Made by a program: the position numbers and the translations under genes. 64,000 bases of DNA from Sva-07 sp963747375 (GTDB taxonomy: Bacteria > Actinomycetota > Acidimicrobiia > Acidimicrobiales > Ilumatobacteraceae): the NCBI GenBank assembly GCA_963747375.1, contig CAVVFL010000014.1, forward strand, positions 310,001-374,000. The letters are read 5' to 3'. Positions 46,001-56,504 of the stretch are shown here, one piece after another. Every line of letters begins with the position of its first letter. The first letter of the stretch is position 1. A model generated the notes under the pieces. It had not been told where the DNA came from. It worked only from the letters and a program-made list of their open reading frames with translations, and searched no databases.

Positions 46001-47550
46001 TCAGCGGTGGCGGCGGTACCAGGAGATGAGGGCGTTCGTGGAGGAGTCGTGGGCGGCGGGGCTCGGATCGCCGGTGAGTTCGGGGGTGATCCGGTTCGCC
46101 AGCTCCTTGCCGAGTTCGACACCCCACTGGTCGTAGCTGTCGACACCCCAGATCGTGCCCTGGACGTGCACGATGTGTTCGTAGAGCGCGATCAACTGTC
46201 CGAGCACCGACGGCGTGAGCTGCTCGGCGAGGATCACCGTGTTGGGGCGGTTGCCGTCGAACTGTCGATAGGGCTCGTCGGCGGCGGCATCGCGGCCGAA
46301 CGCCAGCGCTTCGGACTGCGCGAACAGATTCGCCATCAGCAGGTCGTGGTGTTCCTGCAAATGCGTGATGCGGCTTCGCGAATCCGATGAAGTCCGCTGG
46401 AACGATTCGGGTGCCCTGATGCAGGAGTTGGTAGAACGCGTGCTGTCCGTTGGTGCCGGGCTCGCCCCACACGATCGTGCCGGTGTCACCAGCGACCGGG
46501 GTGCCGTCGAGGCGGACCGACTTGCCGTTCGACTCCATGTCGAGCTGTTGCAGGTACGCGGGAAATCGCCCGAGCTCCTCGGCGTACGGCAGCACTGCCT
46601 TGGTGGCCGAACCGAGCACGTTGGAGTTCCACACGCCGAGCATGGCCATGATGACCGGGCGCATTCTCGGCCAAGGGCGCCGTTCGGAAGTGCTGGTCGA
46701 CACGATGGAAGCCCTCGAGGAACTCACCGAAGCGCTCCGGCCCGATCGAGATCATCAGCGACAACCCGATGGCCGAGTCGACCGAGTAGCGCCCGCCCAC
46801 CCAGTCCCAGAACCCGAACATGTTGGCGGTGTCGATACCGAACCCGCTGACCCGTTCGGCGTTCGTCGACACCGCCACGAAGTGCTCGGAGACCGCTGCC
46901 TCACCGAGCGCCTCGACGAGCCAGGCGCGAGCGGTGCGGGCGTTGGTCAGCGTCTCGATCGTGCCGAATGTCTTCGACGCGACGACGAACAGCGTCGACG
47001 CCGGGTCGGAGCCGGCGAGCACGGCGGCGATGTCGGCACCGTCGACGTTCGAGACGAACGAACAGCGCAGGCGCTCGTGGCGGTACGCGTCGAGCGCCCG
47101 GTACGCCATCGCCGGGCCGAGGTCCGAGCCGCCGATGCCGATGTTCACCACGTGGGAGATGCGCTCGTCGGCGCGGACACGATCGGCGAACGCTGCCATC
47201 TGCTCGAGCACGGCATGGACCTCCGGCACCACGTCGACACCGTCGACGACGATCGACGAGCTCCGTGGTGCCCGCAGCGCAACGTGCATCACCGCCCGGT
47301 CCTCGGTGACGTTGATGTGCTCGCCGGCGAACATCGCGTCCCGACGGGCCTCGACGCCGGCGCTGCGGGCAACATCGATCAGGCCGGCGAACACGACGTC
47401 GTCGACGAGCTGCTTCGACCAGTCGACGCGCAGATCGGCGACCTCGACCACGAATCGATCCGCTCGACCCGGATCGGCAGCGAAGAGCTCGCTCAACGTC
47501 GGTGTGCGGGGGAGATCGGCAAGTGCCCGGAGCGCATCGGCGGAGTCCAT
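46001..47550 (-). CDS. pgi: Glucose-6-phosphate isomerase (frameshifted)
   Basis: About 516 aa. Interconverts glucose- and fructose-6-phosphate. Motifs: FAGEHINVTEDRAVMHVALR, HVVNIGIGGSDLGPAMAYRA, FVVASKTFGTIETLTNA, the signature FGFWDWVGGRYSVDSAIGL, YAEELGRFPAYLQQLDMESN, GTIVWGEPGTNGQHAFYQLL (active-site His) and the Lys in DQWGVELGKELANRI. Slips near 46670, 46375 and 46010. ATG 47550 has TAGCGT 9 nt upstream; an in-frame GTG at 47556 would sit too close to it. Confidence 0.92.
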
Positions 47551-47559
47551 GCGCACGCG

Positions 47560-47565
47560 ACGCTA
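47560..47565 (-). promoter_or_regulatory. Putative leaderless -10 (TAGCGT) for pgi
   Basis: TAGCGT on the minus strand ends 9 nt before ATG 47550. Confidence 0.4.
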
Positions 47566-47602
47566 CTGGCACGATCAAACGGTCACCGACGAGCGGGAGG
47601 GC

Positions 47603-48263
47603 TCACTCGTCCACGCGAGTCGGCGGTGGGAGGTCCGCGACCGCAGCGGGGTCGACGAAGGCCCAGGTGTCCGAACGACGCAGCCGGTCGACCGGCAGAT
47701 CGGGGTCACGCAGCAGCCAGCGCGCGACCATCGGCGCCTTCGACCGGCCGAACGTCAGCACCAGACGAGACCGGGCTCGATTGACGACCGAGGGTGTGAG
47801 CGTCATCCGTCGGAATCCGTTGAAGTCGCCGACCAACTCGCATGCCCGGTCGCTCTCGACCACAGGGTCACCGGGCGGCCACGACGCGGTGTGCCCGTCG
47901 TCGCCGAGGCCCAGATGCACCACGTCGAAGCGATCGGGCAATCCAGCGGCGTACCGCCGAGCGGCCGCCCGCAGGTCGGTCGCGGTCACCGGCATCAGCC
48001 TCACCGACGCGGGGACCCGATCGAGTTGGCCGGCGTTGCGGCCAGGATCGCCATCGGGCGCGATCCGCTCATCGACCTGCCACACCGTGATGTGTTCCCA
48101 CGGCACGTCCTCGCCCAGCAGCGCGTCGAACATCGGGGGTGCCGAGCTGCCACCGCTGACCGCAAGGGTCGCCGACCCACGACGTCGCACGGCGTCGCGG
48201 CAGGCGGCGGGCCAACCAGACCCCGGCACTGGCAGCAGGGGCATCGCTGACGCGGACTTCCAT
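47603..48263 (-). CDS. pgl: 6-phosphogluconolactonase (one frameshift)
   Basis: NagB/DevB-fold lactonase of the pentose phosphate pathway, about 220 aa. N-terminus MEVRVSDAPAASAGVWLA, then after a slip near 48200 TLAVSGGSSAPPMFDALLG, ITVWQVDERIAPDGDPGRN, and the catalytic segment VVHLGLGDDGHTASWPPGDP. It precedes pgi on the same strand, 52 nt away, but pgi has its own candidate -10 in the gap. No zwf or gnd is in the window. Confidence 0.85.
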
Positions 48264-48270
48264 GGCCGCC

Positions 48271-48276
48271 ACGGTA
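48271..48276 (-). promoter_or_regulatory. Putative leaderless -10 (TACCGT) for pgl
   Basis: TACCGT on the minus strand ends 7 nt before ATG 48263. Confidence 0.5.
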
Positions 48277-48323
48277 CGCGCGCTCCAGCTGCAATCGCTT
48301 GCCGCAGAACCGCTCCGAGTCCG

Positions 48324-48329
48324 TACTCT
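48324..48329 (+). promoter_or_regulatory. Putative leaderless -10 (TACTCT) for rarD
   Basis: TACTCT ends 8 nt before ATG 48338. Confidence 0.5.
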
Positions 48330-48337
48330 ACGGAGCG

Positions 48338-49292
48338 ATGTCCGACCGGTCGAACGCCCCCACGCTGAGCGCGGCCGAAGACGTGCCGGAGGGACGCAGC
48401 GTGCGCCGGGGAGTGCAACTCGCCGTTGCCGCGTACCTGATGTGGGGCCTGCTCACGATCTACTGGAAGCAGCTCGGCACGTTCGACGCGTTCGAACTGA
48501 TCGCCTGGCGGATGATGTGCGCCGGCGTGGTCATGGCGATCATCGTGACCGCCCGCCACAGCTGGCCGACCATCATCGGCGCCCTGCGTGATCCCGGCGT
48601 CGCCCGACGTCTCGTGCTCGCCTCGCTGCTCCTCACGGTCAACTGGGGCAGCTACGTCTGGGCGGTCACCAACGACCGGGTGATCGAAACCGCACTCGGC
48701 TATTTCATCGCGCCGCTCGCCACGATGGCGATCGGGGTGTTCGTCCTGAAGGAGCACCCGACGACGGCGCAGCGAGCTGCATTCGCCTGTGCGGCGGTGG
48801 CCGTGGTGATCCTCACCGTGTCGTACGGCAGACCACCGTGGATCGCCCTGGTGATCGCCGCGTCGTGGAGCGTCTACGGACTGACGACGAGACGAGTACC
48901 GCTGGGTGCCGTCGACAGTCTCGCCGGCGAGACCTTCGTGCTGTTCGTTCCGGCGGTGATCGCCGTCGTCGTGTTCTCGATGCGCGACGGCAGCGTTGCG
49001 CAGTCCGCCGACCCGAGAGAGTGGCTCTTCGTGCTCTGTTCGGGTCTCGTCACCGCGGTGCCGCTGATGCTGTTCGCCGGCGCCGCGAAGTCCGTGCCGT
49101 TCACGCTGCTCGGCCCGCTCAACCTGCTGGTCCCGGTGATCAATTTCGGGCTCGGCTGGCTGATCTACGACGAGCCGATGCCCGCCGAGCGGTCTGGTGG
49201 GTTTCGCCTTCGTCTGGGTCGCGCTCGGCGTGGTGATGTGGGACCGGATCAGCACGTACCGCCGCGGCACGGCCGTGGCGGCGCTCGCCTGA
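48338..49292 (+). CDS. rarD: RarD-type EamA-family transporter (one frameshift)
   Basis: Ten-helix drug/metabolite transporter of about 317 aa: RRGVQLAVAAYLMWGLLTIY, WRMMCAGVVMAIIVTA, LLTVNWGSYVWAVTNDRVIE, ALGYFIAPLATMAIGVFVLK and the C-terminal VPFTLLGPLNLLVPVINFGL. These segments (NWGSYVWAV, GYFIxPL) are diagnostic of RarD within the superfamily. A slip near 49195 leads to VGFAFVWVALGVVMWDRIST and a stop at 49290-49292. Substrate unknown; RarD proteins are named after chloramphenicol sensitivity. Confidence 0.87.
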
Positions 49293-49294
49293 GC

Positions 49295-49300
49295 TACGGT
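49295..49300 (+). promoter_or_regulatory. Putative leaderless -10 (TACGGT) for the small lipoprotein
   Basis: TACGGT ends 6 nt before ATG 49307. Confidence 0.5.
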
Positions 49301-49306
49301 CACCGC

Positions 49307-49615
49307 ATGCGCCAGATCGCGATGCCGGCCCGCTGGATGGCCTGCGCGGGGGTCGCCGCGGCGGCATTGTCCGGCTGCTTCACCTCCACGGCGGACTATC
49401 GCGAGAAGGCTGAATCGTTCATCGTCGAGGATGCCGGAATCGCCGAGCAGCTCGACGTGTCGCTCGTGTCCGCCACGTGCGAGGAACCGGCGGATCAGGA
49501 GGTCGGTACGACGTTCACGTGCACCGCGATCGACGAGCAGGGCGACACGTGGAGTTTCGACGTGGAGATCGCCGAGTCGAACCGCATCGCCGTGAGCGAG
49601 TCGCCGCGTCCCTGA
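49307..49615 (+). CDS. Small lipoprotein with DUF4333-like domain, 102 aa
   Basis: Signal and lipobox MRQIAMPARWMACAGV then AAAALSGC (Cys 24). The mature part has two cysteines in the pattern VSATCEEPADQEVGTTFTC followed by DTWSFDVEIAES, which matches the DUF4333 plan of small actinobacterial surface proteins (C...VGxxFxC...V). Function unknown. The frame opens in the same phase as the first part of rarD, but the rarD frameshift and the separate promoter show they are two genes. Confidence 0.7.
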   Translation: MRQIAMPARWMACAGVAAAALSGCFTSTADYREKAESFIVEDAGIAEQLDVSLVSATCEEPADQEVGTTFTCTAIDEQGDTWSFDVEIAESNRIAVSESPRP

Positions 49616-49645
49616 CGCGGCGCTTCACCGCGCCGAAAACGGCGA

Positions 49646-49691
49646 ATCGCCCGTCACCGCCGGGGTGATGACCCCGGAGGTGACGGGCGAT
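49646..49691. terminator. Strong bidirectional hairpin, 13 + 7 bp stem
   Basis: ATCGCCCGTCACC (49646-49658) pairs with GGTGACGGGCGAT (49679-49691); after one mismatch, CCGGGGT pairs with ACCCCGG around a 4-nt loop. It separates the convergent lipoprotein and livK genes. Confidence 0.8.
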
Positions 49692-49704
49692 CGTCAGCAA
49701 GAAC

Positions 49705-51140
49705 TCAGGGCGTGTAGGTCCCGAGTGAACCGTTGTAGTCCTGGACGTCGCCGACGACCGTGAAGGTCTTCGTCGCGTCCGACCACTGAACGAGCCGGGT
49801 GCCCTCGGCGAAGAAGCCGTCGTCGGCATTCATCTGGCCGATCAGGCCGTCGAGCACGAGGTCGGGCGTGTAGTCGATGTTCCGCGTGGCGTTGATGATC
49901 CCCGCCCGGCTGAAGTCACCGGCAGCAAGTGCCTGCTCGGCGGCGTGGAGCACGAGCTCCATCGACAGCCATCCGGCCACTGCCGACTGGTCGGCGGTGA
50001 CATCGGGGGCCGTGATCGCCATCTGGTCGAGGAACGTCTTCACGGCCGGATCGTCGGCGTTCGCCGGATCGCCGACCTGCACGACGTTGCTCGACGAGAA
50101 CACGCCATCGGAACCACCGTTCGCAACAGCGCCGAAGAAGGTCGGGTTCGCACACGTCGCCGTCTGGTACACCTCCGGGGCGAAGTCCGGGTTGGCCGCC
50201 TTGGCGTTGCCGAGCTCCGTCATGAAGGCGATGCACCCGGCACCGAGCGGCACGGCGAGAATGGCGTCGGGGTTGGCCTGGACGAGGTTGGTCATCTGGC
50301 CACTCGGCGCACCGGAGTCGGTCGCTTCCACGTTCTCCTCGGCGACGATCTCGATGCCGTTCTCGGCTGCGAGCGACTTGAAGGCCTCGACGTAGGCCTG
50401 TCCGAACGCGTTGTTGACGTAGAACAGGCCGGCCGTCGATCCTTCACCGAGCTGATCGACCATGTGCTCGGCCCACAGACGTGACTCGATGGCGTACGGA
50501 ACGAGGAGTCCCGTCGTCCACGGGTACTCGTCGACGTTGCCGAAGTCGGGCGCCCCGCTCGACGCCCACAGCTGTGGGACGCACTGGGCGTTCATGTCGG
50601 CCTGCACGGCCAGGTTGTTCGGCGGTCCCGATGATGCCCGACAGCAGCGTGACCTGATCGTCGAAGACGAGTTCGTCGACGTTGGTCTTGGTCAGGTCGG
50701 CGGTGTACTGGTCGTCCTTGACGACGAGCTCGACGGGCTGACCGTTGATGCCGCCGTTCGTGTCGTTGTAGTAGTCGACGTATGCCTGCTGGCCGGCGCC
50801 CAACGGAGCGAAGAACGCAGCCGGGCCGCCGGAGAGCGGGATCGACGTACCGATCTTGAGTGCCTCGATCGGCGCTGTTGCGGCGGCGGGATCGTCACAC
50901 AGCTCGGTGTCGACGACGTATTCCGCTGCCGACGAGGCCGGTGCCTCGGTGGTCTCGGTGGTGTCCGGTGGCGTCGGTGGACGCAGGTGCGTCGGTGGCT
51001 GCCGGTGCATCGGTGGCTGCCGGCGCGTCGGTCGACGACGGAGCGTCGGTTGCAGTCGAGCTGTCGCTGTCGCTGCCGCACGCAGCGAGCACGAGCGCGC
51101 CCGCAGCGGCGAGCACGAGTAGTTTCTTGGTCCTGACCAT
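49705..51140 (-). CDS. livK: Branched-chain amino-acid ABC transporter substrate-binding lipoprotein (frameshifted)
   Basis: About 478 aa. Lipoprotein signal MVRTKKLLVLAAAGALVLAAC, then a low-complexity linker of TDAPAA repeats, then the periplasmic-binding fold: IKIGTSIPLSGGPAAFFAPL-like (read LKIGTSIPLSGG), AYVDYYNDTNGGINGQPVEL, LWAEHMVDQLGEGSTAGLFY, ILAVPLGAGCIAFMTELGNA. Slips near 50965 and 50620. It is the last gene after livGFHM, 53 nt downstream of livM, with its own GAGGGGGA ribosome-binding site. The ligand could be Leu/Ile/Val, an amide or urea; motifs do not decide. Confidence 0.87.
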
Positions 51141-51193
51141 GATCAGAGTTCCCCCTCTGTGGTGGGTGTTGATGGGCTTTCAGGGTGGCGTGT

Positions 51194-52426
51194 TCACGTT
51201 GCCACGCCGGGCGGATCCTCGTCGGTCGCATCGGCAGGATCGATGTTAGTCGCCGCCTGGTCGGCGCTCACAGCGGCCTCTTCGCCGAGGAGCTTCGCCG
51301 AGGGCTCGCCGACGCCTGCGATGGCGGGAGCACGCGGAACGACCTGGACGGCCTTCGAGCGCCAGAACCGCACCGTGCCGACCGCCCCGAAGGGCACGAA
51401 CCGTGCGAACAGGATCAAGAGGACCCCGAACGTGATGCCTCCGAGACCGTTGATCTTGGTCCCCGAATCGACGACCCACTTGAAGAGGATGCTTCCGGAA
51501 GGATCTTCGCCGACGCCGCGGGCGTAGTCGTTGACGAACACGTAGAACATCGCACCGACGAACGGTCCCCAGTTCTGTGCGGCGCCGCCGACGATCAGCG
51601 CGACGAGCAGCGTCACGGATCCGAAGAGCCCGAACAACGGCACCTCGGAGTCGACGAGGGTGAGCTTCATCGCGTACAGGCTTCCGGCGACCCCGGCGAT
51701 GGCGCCGGACAACCCGAACACCAGCGTCTTCGTGGTGAACAGGTTGACGCCCATCACCGCTGCCGCGGTCTCGTTGTCGCGTACCGCGACCATGGCGCGT
51801 CCGATCCGGCTGCGCAGCAGTCCGGCGGCGAGCATCGACACCACGACGAGGATCACGAGCGACAACCAGAAGAACCACTTCACGAGATCGGCCCGACCGT
51901 CGAGTCCGGTCCACGACGGAGGGATGTAGTTGAGATTCTTGATCCCGTTGGCACCGCCGGTCACACCGGCGAATTCCTCGTACCTGAGCAGTGCGCGCAC
52001 GGCCTCGGTGAAGACCAGGGTGACCAGTGCCAGATAGATCCCCTTCAACCGCAGCGCGGGGATGCCGACCACCATGCCGATCAGGAAGCACACGACGGCC
52101 GCTGCGGGCATCGTCCAACCCGGCGTCCAGACGTTGTCGGTGAGAAACGGCGTCCACACCCTGCCCGTCATGAGCATCGCCGACGTGTAGGCGCCGATGG
52201 CAAAGAAGGCCGCATGCCCGAGCGAGAGCTGGCCGGTGTAGCCGGTGATGAGGTTGAGGCCCGTGACCGCGATGGCGATGATCAGCGCATCGGTCAGCAG
52301 CCCGAGGCCCGATCGACTCCATTCGTTGGCGGCGCGGAACATGAACAGTCCGACAACGCCGAACAGGACGACGCGGCCGAGCCAGTTCTGCCAACTCCCC
52401 CGTGTGACTCGTGCTGGAAGCTGCAT
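51194..52426 (-). CDS. livM: Branched-chain amino-acid ABC transporter permease LivM
   Basis: Intact, 410 aa from ATG 52426, which overlaps the livH stop by 4 nt. Ten or so helices with the family hallmarks DALIIAIAVTGLNLITGYTG, LSLGHAAFFAIGAYTSAML, PALRLKGIYLALVTLVFTEA and RAMVAVRDNETAAAVMGVN (the ATPase-contact loop), and GLSGAIAGVAGSLYAMKL. A soluble acidic tail of about 55 residues (NIDPADATDEDPPGVAT) is longer than in E. coli LivM. Confidence 0.92.
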   Translation of the reverse strand: MQLPARVTRGSWQNWLGRVVLFGVVGLFMFRAANEWSRSGLGLLTDALIIAIAVTGLNLITGYTGQLSLGHAAFFAIGAYTSAMLMTGRVWTPFLTDNVWTPGWTMPAAAVVCFLIGMVVGIPALRLKGIYLALVTLVFTEAVRALLRYEEFAGVTGGANGIKNLNYIPPSWTGLDGRADLVKWFFWLSLVILVVVSMLAAGLLRSRIGRAMVAVRDNETAAAVMGVNLFTTKTLVFGLSGAIAGVAGSLYAMKLTLVDSEVPLFGLFGSVTLLVALIVGGAAQNWGPFVGAMFYVFVNDYARGVGEDPSGSILFKWVVDSGTKINGLGGITFGVLLILFARFVPFGAVGTVRFWRSKAVQVVPRAPAIAGVGEPSAKLLGEEAAVSADQAATNIDPADATDEDPPGVAT

Positions 52427-53316
52427 CACACGCGCTCCACTCGTTCCGACCCGAACAACCCCGACGGCCGCAGGAGCAGCACGCCGAGCAGGATCACGAG
52501 CATGACCGGGAACAACATGTCCGCCCCGAGGAAGTCGACGTATCCGACGATCAGCGCCTCGGTCACTCCGATGATGAGACCTCCGACGACGGCGCCGATC
52601 GGTGAATCGAGACCGCCGAGCACCGCGGCGACGGAAGCAAGCAGGAACGGGCCGAGCATCAGCGTTCCGGTGAGACCGGCGGATGGCGCGAGCAGCGCAG
52701 CGGCCAACACGCCGATCGCGCCGGCCAGACCCCAGCCGATCACGAGGATCGTGCCCACGCCGATGCCGACGAGGTTCGACGACTCCTGGTTGTTGGCGAC
52801 CGCACGCATGGCGAGACCGATCTTGGTCTTCGAGAACAGGAGCCACAGGAGCAACAGCACGACGGCGAGCACGCCGATCGTTCCGAGCCGAGCGATCCGC
52901 ACCGGTGCTCCGAGCACGGTGACGAAGTCGGTGGCCCCGTCGGGGAACACGCTCGGCAGGCCTCGTGCGTCGATGCCCCAGATCATGGCGACGAGCTGGT
53001 TGATGGCGAGGAAGACACCGATCAGCGCAACGAGGACGGCACCGGGGTTGCGATGCTCGATCGGTCGCACGACGATCCGCTCGACACCGGCCGACACCAG
53101 GAACCCGAGCAACATCGCGCACGCGATCGCCAACCAGACGGGGAGGCCGCTCAGCGTCAGGGTCGACACGAAGAATGCTCCCATCGTGCCGATCTCGCCC
53201 TGGGCGAAGTTGAGTTGGCCGGTGGAGCGGAACACGACGACCAGGGCGAGCGCCAGCAAGGCGTAGATCGAACCGTCGGCGAGCCCGTTCACCATGCGCT
53301 CGATGAACAGCGACAT
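52426..53316 (-). CDS. livH: Branched-chain amino-acid ABC transporter permease LivH
   Basis: Intact, 296 aa. Hallmarks FIERMVNGLADGSIYALLAL, VVVFRSTGQLNFAQGEIGTM, the ATPase-contact loop GLAMRAVANNQESSNLVGIG, and the ending VTEALIVGYVDFLGADMLFP. Start overlaps the livF stop by 4 nt (ATGA) and its stop overlaps livM in the same way, so the transporter genes are translationally coupled. Confidence 0.93.
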   Translation of the reverse strand: MSLFIERMVNGLADGSIYALLALALVVVFRSTGQLNFAQGEIGTMGAFFVSTLTLSGLPVWLAIACAMLLGFLVSAGVERIVVRPIEHRNPGAVLVALIGVFLAINQLVAMIWGIDARGLPSVFPDGATDFVTVLGAPVRIARLGTIGVLAVVLLLLWLLFSKTKIGLAMRAVANNQESSNLVGIGVGTILVIGWGLAGAIGVLAAALLAPSAGLTGTLMLGPFLLASVAAVLGGLDSPIGAVVGGLIIGVTEALIVGYVDFLGADMLFPVMLVILLGVLLLRPSGLFGSERVERV

Positions 53317-54035
53317 CAGTTCACCACCCCCAGGTACGCCTCTTTGATCGTGTCGTCGGCCAGCAGTTCGTCCCCGGTGCCGGTGGCCACGATCGCCCCG
53401 ATCTCGAGGACGTAGGCCCGGTCGGCCAGGGTCAACGACATACCGGCGTTCTGTTCGACGACGAGCAACGCCATGCCGTGTTCGTCGCGTAGCGAGCCGA
53501 GCACCTTGAACAACTCCTTCGTGATCAATGGCGCGAGACCGAGGCTCGGTTCGTCGCAGAGCAACAACTTCGGGCGGCTCATCATCGCCCGGGCGACGGC
53601 GAGCATCTGTTGCTCGCCACCCGACAACGATCCAGCCTTCTGGTCGCGACGCTCGGCCAGCCGGGGAAAGACGCCGTACCAGCGATCGAGATCGCCGTCG
53701 ATCGACCCCTTGACGGTGTACGCGCCGCTTCGGAGGTTGTCCTCGACGGTCAGGTCGGTGAACGTGCCGCGGCCCTGAGGCACCTGGGAGATCCCGGCTC
53801 GCACGATCGCATCCGGTTTGGCGCCGGAGATGTCCGCACCCTCGAATTCGATCGTGCCCTGGCGAGCGATCAGCCCAGACACGGCCCGCATCGTGGTGGT
53901 CTTGCCCGCACCGTTGGCGCCGAGGATGACGACGATCTCACCCTCGCCGACGGTGAAGTCGACACCGTGCAGCACCTCGACCGGTCCGTAGCCGGCCGTC
54001 AGGCCCGTCACGGTGAGCAGTGGATCGCCGCTCAT
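53316..54035 (-). CDS. livF: Branched-chain amino-acid ABC transporter ATPase LivF
   Basis: 239-aa ATPase from ATG 54035. Walker A EIVVILGANGAGKTTTMRAV, Q-loop ISQVPQGRGTFTDLTVEDNL, signature SLSGGEQQMLAVARAMMSRP, Walker B KLLLCDEPSLGLAPLI and H-region ALLVVEQNAGMSLTLADRAY. The same frame is open far upstream, to 55637, but the homology begins at SGDPLLTVTGLTAGYGPV; the livG stop overlaps this start by 4 nt. Confidence 0.93.
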   Translation of the reverse strand: MSGDPLLTVTGLTAGYGPVEVLHGVDFTVGEGEIVVILGANGAGKTTTMRAVSGLIARQGTIEFEGADISGAKPDAIVRAGISQVPQGRGTFTDLTVEDNLRSGAYTVKGSIDGDLDRWYGVFPRLAERRDQKAGSLSGGEQQMLAVARAMMSRPKLLLCDEPSLGLAPLITKELFKVLGSLRDEHGMALLVVEQNAGMSLTLADRAYVLEIGAIVATGTGDELLADDTIKEAYLGVVN

Positions 54036-54794
54036 GCCGGCGTTCCCAGATAGGCCTCGATGACCCGCGGGTCGCTCTGCACCTCGTGCGGCAGGCCCTC
54101 GGAGATCTTGCGACCGAATTCCATCGCCACGACCCGATCGGAGATGCCCATCACCATGCCCATGTGGTGCTCGACGAGTAGCACCGAGAGGTCGTACTCG
54201 TCGCGGACTCGGCGGATCGTCTGGCCGAGTTCGTCGACCTCGTGGTGCGTCAGACCGGCTGCAGGTTCGTCGAGCAGCAGCAGCTTGGGATGCGACGCCA
54301 GCGCCCGCGCGAGCTCGAGGCGCTTGAGCGTGCCGAAGGGAAGTCCCGCTGCAGGATGGAACGCGAGATCCGCGAGGTCGAGCGAGCGGAGGATCTGATA
54401 GGCGTCCGCCGCCATGGCCCGTTCCTCCTTGGCCGCTCCGAGACGCGACATCGCCCGGAGGAACCCGACCTTGCCGAGATGATGGGCGCCCGTCATCGTG
54501 TTCTGGAGCAGGGTCATCGTCGGGAACAACGCCAGGTTCTGGAAGCTCCGCGAGATCCCGAGCCCGGCAATGCCGTGGGGAGGAACCGCCAAGCAGGTCG
54601 TGGCCGTCGAAACGAAGTCGTCCGCGAGTCGGATCGTAGATGCGGCTGACGACGTTGAACATCGTCGTCTTGCCGGCGCCGTTGGGACCGATCAACCCGA
54701 GAATCTGACCCTCCTCGATGTCGAACGAGAGTCCGTCGAGCGCGATGATCCCACCAAACGAGACAGAGATGTCGTCGACTTCGAGCAGTGCCAC
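54032..54794 (-). CDS. livG: Branched-chain amino-acid ABC transporter ATPase LivG (one frameshift)
   Basis: About 253 aa. From GTG 54794: VALLEVDDISVSFGGIIALD, Walker A ILGLIGPNGAGKTTMFNVVS, then after a slip near 54585 GLGISRSFQNLALFPTMTLL (Q-loop), signature GLPFGTLKRLELARALASHP, Walker B KLLLLDEPAAGLTHHEVDEL and LLVEHHMGMVMGISDRV. The signature reads FGTLKR instead of SGGxxR, as is usual for LivG. A GGGGAGG lies just upstream as ribosome-binding site; first gene of the operon. Confidence 0.92.
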
Positions 54795-54937
54795 GGTGTC
54801 CTCCCCTTGTTCATCCAGCCGTGTGCGTCCCAGGACCGTAGCAGCGCGAGACCGACGGGCGAATTCCAACGGACGCGGGCAACGTAAGAAGGTCGTGACG
54901 GTGGCTGCACCGCCGTTGGCCGGTGCCGCCACCGCTC

Positions 54938-54943
54938 TAGCAT
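54938..54943 (+). promoter_or_regulatory. Putative leaderless -10 (TAGCAT) for the zinc peptidase
   Basis: TAGCAT ends 7 nt before ATG 54951; TTGGCC 16 bp upstream may be a -35. Confidence 0.5.
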
Positions 54944-54950
54944 CAAACCC

Positions 54951-56496
54951 ATGGCACCGGGCCGAATCATCGCACTGGTCGTGGCCGGCGCGACCGTGCT
55001 CGCCGCCTGCGGTGTCCAGCCGTCGGTCACCGCTCAGCGCGCCGATCAGCTCGGGTTCGACCCCACCGTCATCGATCCCGTGACGCCACCCGACACGACC
55101 GGGCCCGACGACCCGATGGCACCCGCCGCTCCCCCGACCACGGCACCTCGACCGACGGTCACGGTGCCCGCCGATCCCGACGCCATCGATTTCGGGCCCG
55201 ACAAACCGTCGAAGACCTACGACGACTTCCTGTTGGCCGTGATGACCGACCTCGAGGCGTGGTGGTCGGAGCAGTACCCGGCCATCTACGGCACGCAGTT
55301 CGAACCACTCGGCGGCAAGGTCTACGCGGCGTACCCGGACCGACCCGATGACATCCCCGGGTGCGGTGCACCCTCGACGACGTATCAGGAGGTCCAGCAG
55401 TACGTCGCCTTCTACTGCGGCGTCGGCGACTTCATGGTGTACGACGACAGCGACGACGGCCTGTTGGCCCAACTGGCGAACGACTACGGTCCCGGCACCA
55501 TCGGCACGGTCTTCGCGCACGAGTTCGGCCACGCGATCCAGCTGCGCGCCGGCAACCTCGATCGGGGGCTGGCGACCATCCTCACCGAACAGCAGTCCGA
55601 CTGTTTCGCCGGCGCCTGGACCGCCCGGGCAGCCCATGGCGAGTCACCGACGCTGCGATACAGCGACAGCGACGTGACCGCCGGGTTGATCGCCATGACC
55701 AAGGTGAGCGATCCCGTCGGCATCGACCAGTTCACCGAAGGTGGCCACGGATCGGGTTTCGATCGGGTCGGCGCCTTCCAGGTCGGGTTCACCGAGGGGG
55801 TCGGCGCGATGCGCCGAGATCCTCGACGACCCGTTGCCCCTCGTCCCGAACCAGTTCACGAGCTTCGACGACCAGACCAGCGGCGGCAACGCGCCGTTCG
55901 GCTACACCGAGGACGACCTGCTCGGCTTCCTCCCCAACGACTTGAACCTCTACTGGGATCAACAGCTCGCCGACGAGATCCCTGGCATGGAAGCCCTCGA
56001 CCTCACCGTCGTGCGTTCCACGAGTGAAGCCGACTGCGCCGACCTCAGAGGAGACCTCGACCGCGGCACGTCACTCTGTGCCACGACGGGCGACGTCGTC
56101 GTGAACGAGCCGGCGGCCCTCGACCTCTACCGATCACTCGGCGACTTCTCGATCGGCTACCTGTTGGGTTCCGCATGGAGCGAAGCGGTCCAGGAGTCGC
56201 TCGGGTCCGACCTCACCGGCGAAGCCCGAGCACTGGTCAACGACTGCCTCACCGGCGGCTGGGTCCAGACCGTGATCCTCATCGACACACCCAACGGTCT
56301 CGACCTCCCTCGACCGCGAGCGGAGGGGCGCACCTCCACCGTCTCGGCGGGTGACCTCGACGAGGCGATCCAGGCGCTGCTCCTGGTGGCCGATCCCAGC
56401 AACGACGACAACGTCGTGGGCAGCGCCTTCGAGAAGATCGCGGCGTTGCGCACCGGGGTCATCGACGGCACCGAGGCGTGCCTCGCCAAGCTCTGA
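54951..56496 (+). CDS. Putative neutral zinc metallopeptidase, lipoprotein (one frameshift)
   Basis: About 515 aa. Lipoprotein signal MAPGRIIALVVAGATVLAAC (Cys 20), a Pro/Thr-rich linker, then the peptidase domain with zinc motif GTVFAHEFGHAIQLRAGN and the conserved ILTEQQSDCFAGAWTARAA (the extra Glu and Cys). This plan is that of the YpfJ-type putative zinc peptidases. A slip near 55818 joins the C-terminal half (EILDDPLPLVPNQFTSFDDQ, CADLRGDLDRGTSLCATTGD), which has further cysteines. Anchored outside the membrane; substrate unknown. Confidence 0.8.
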
Positions 56497-56504
56497 GCCG
56501 GTGG

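Noticed and set aside
48338..49615. RarD fused to a C-terminal lipoprotein-like domain
   Set aside because: The apparent fusion arises from a frame slip near 49195. The alternative frame gives a normal RarD end and stop at 49290-49292, and the lipoprotein has its own promoter, signal peptide and lipobox.
53316..55637. A 773-residue minus-strand frame ending in LivF
   Set aside because: Only the last 239 residues are LivF. The upstream part includes LivG's first residues by chance of a shared frame and then antisense of the zinc peptidase gene.
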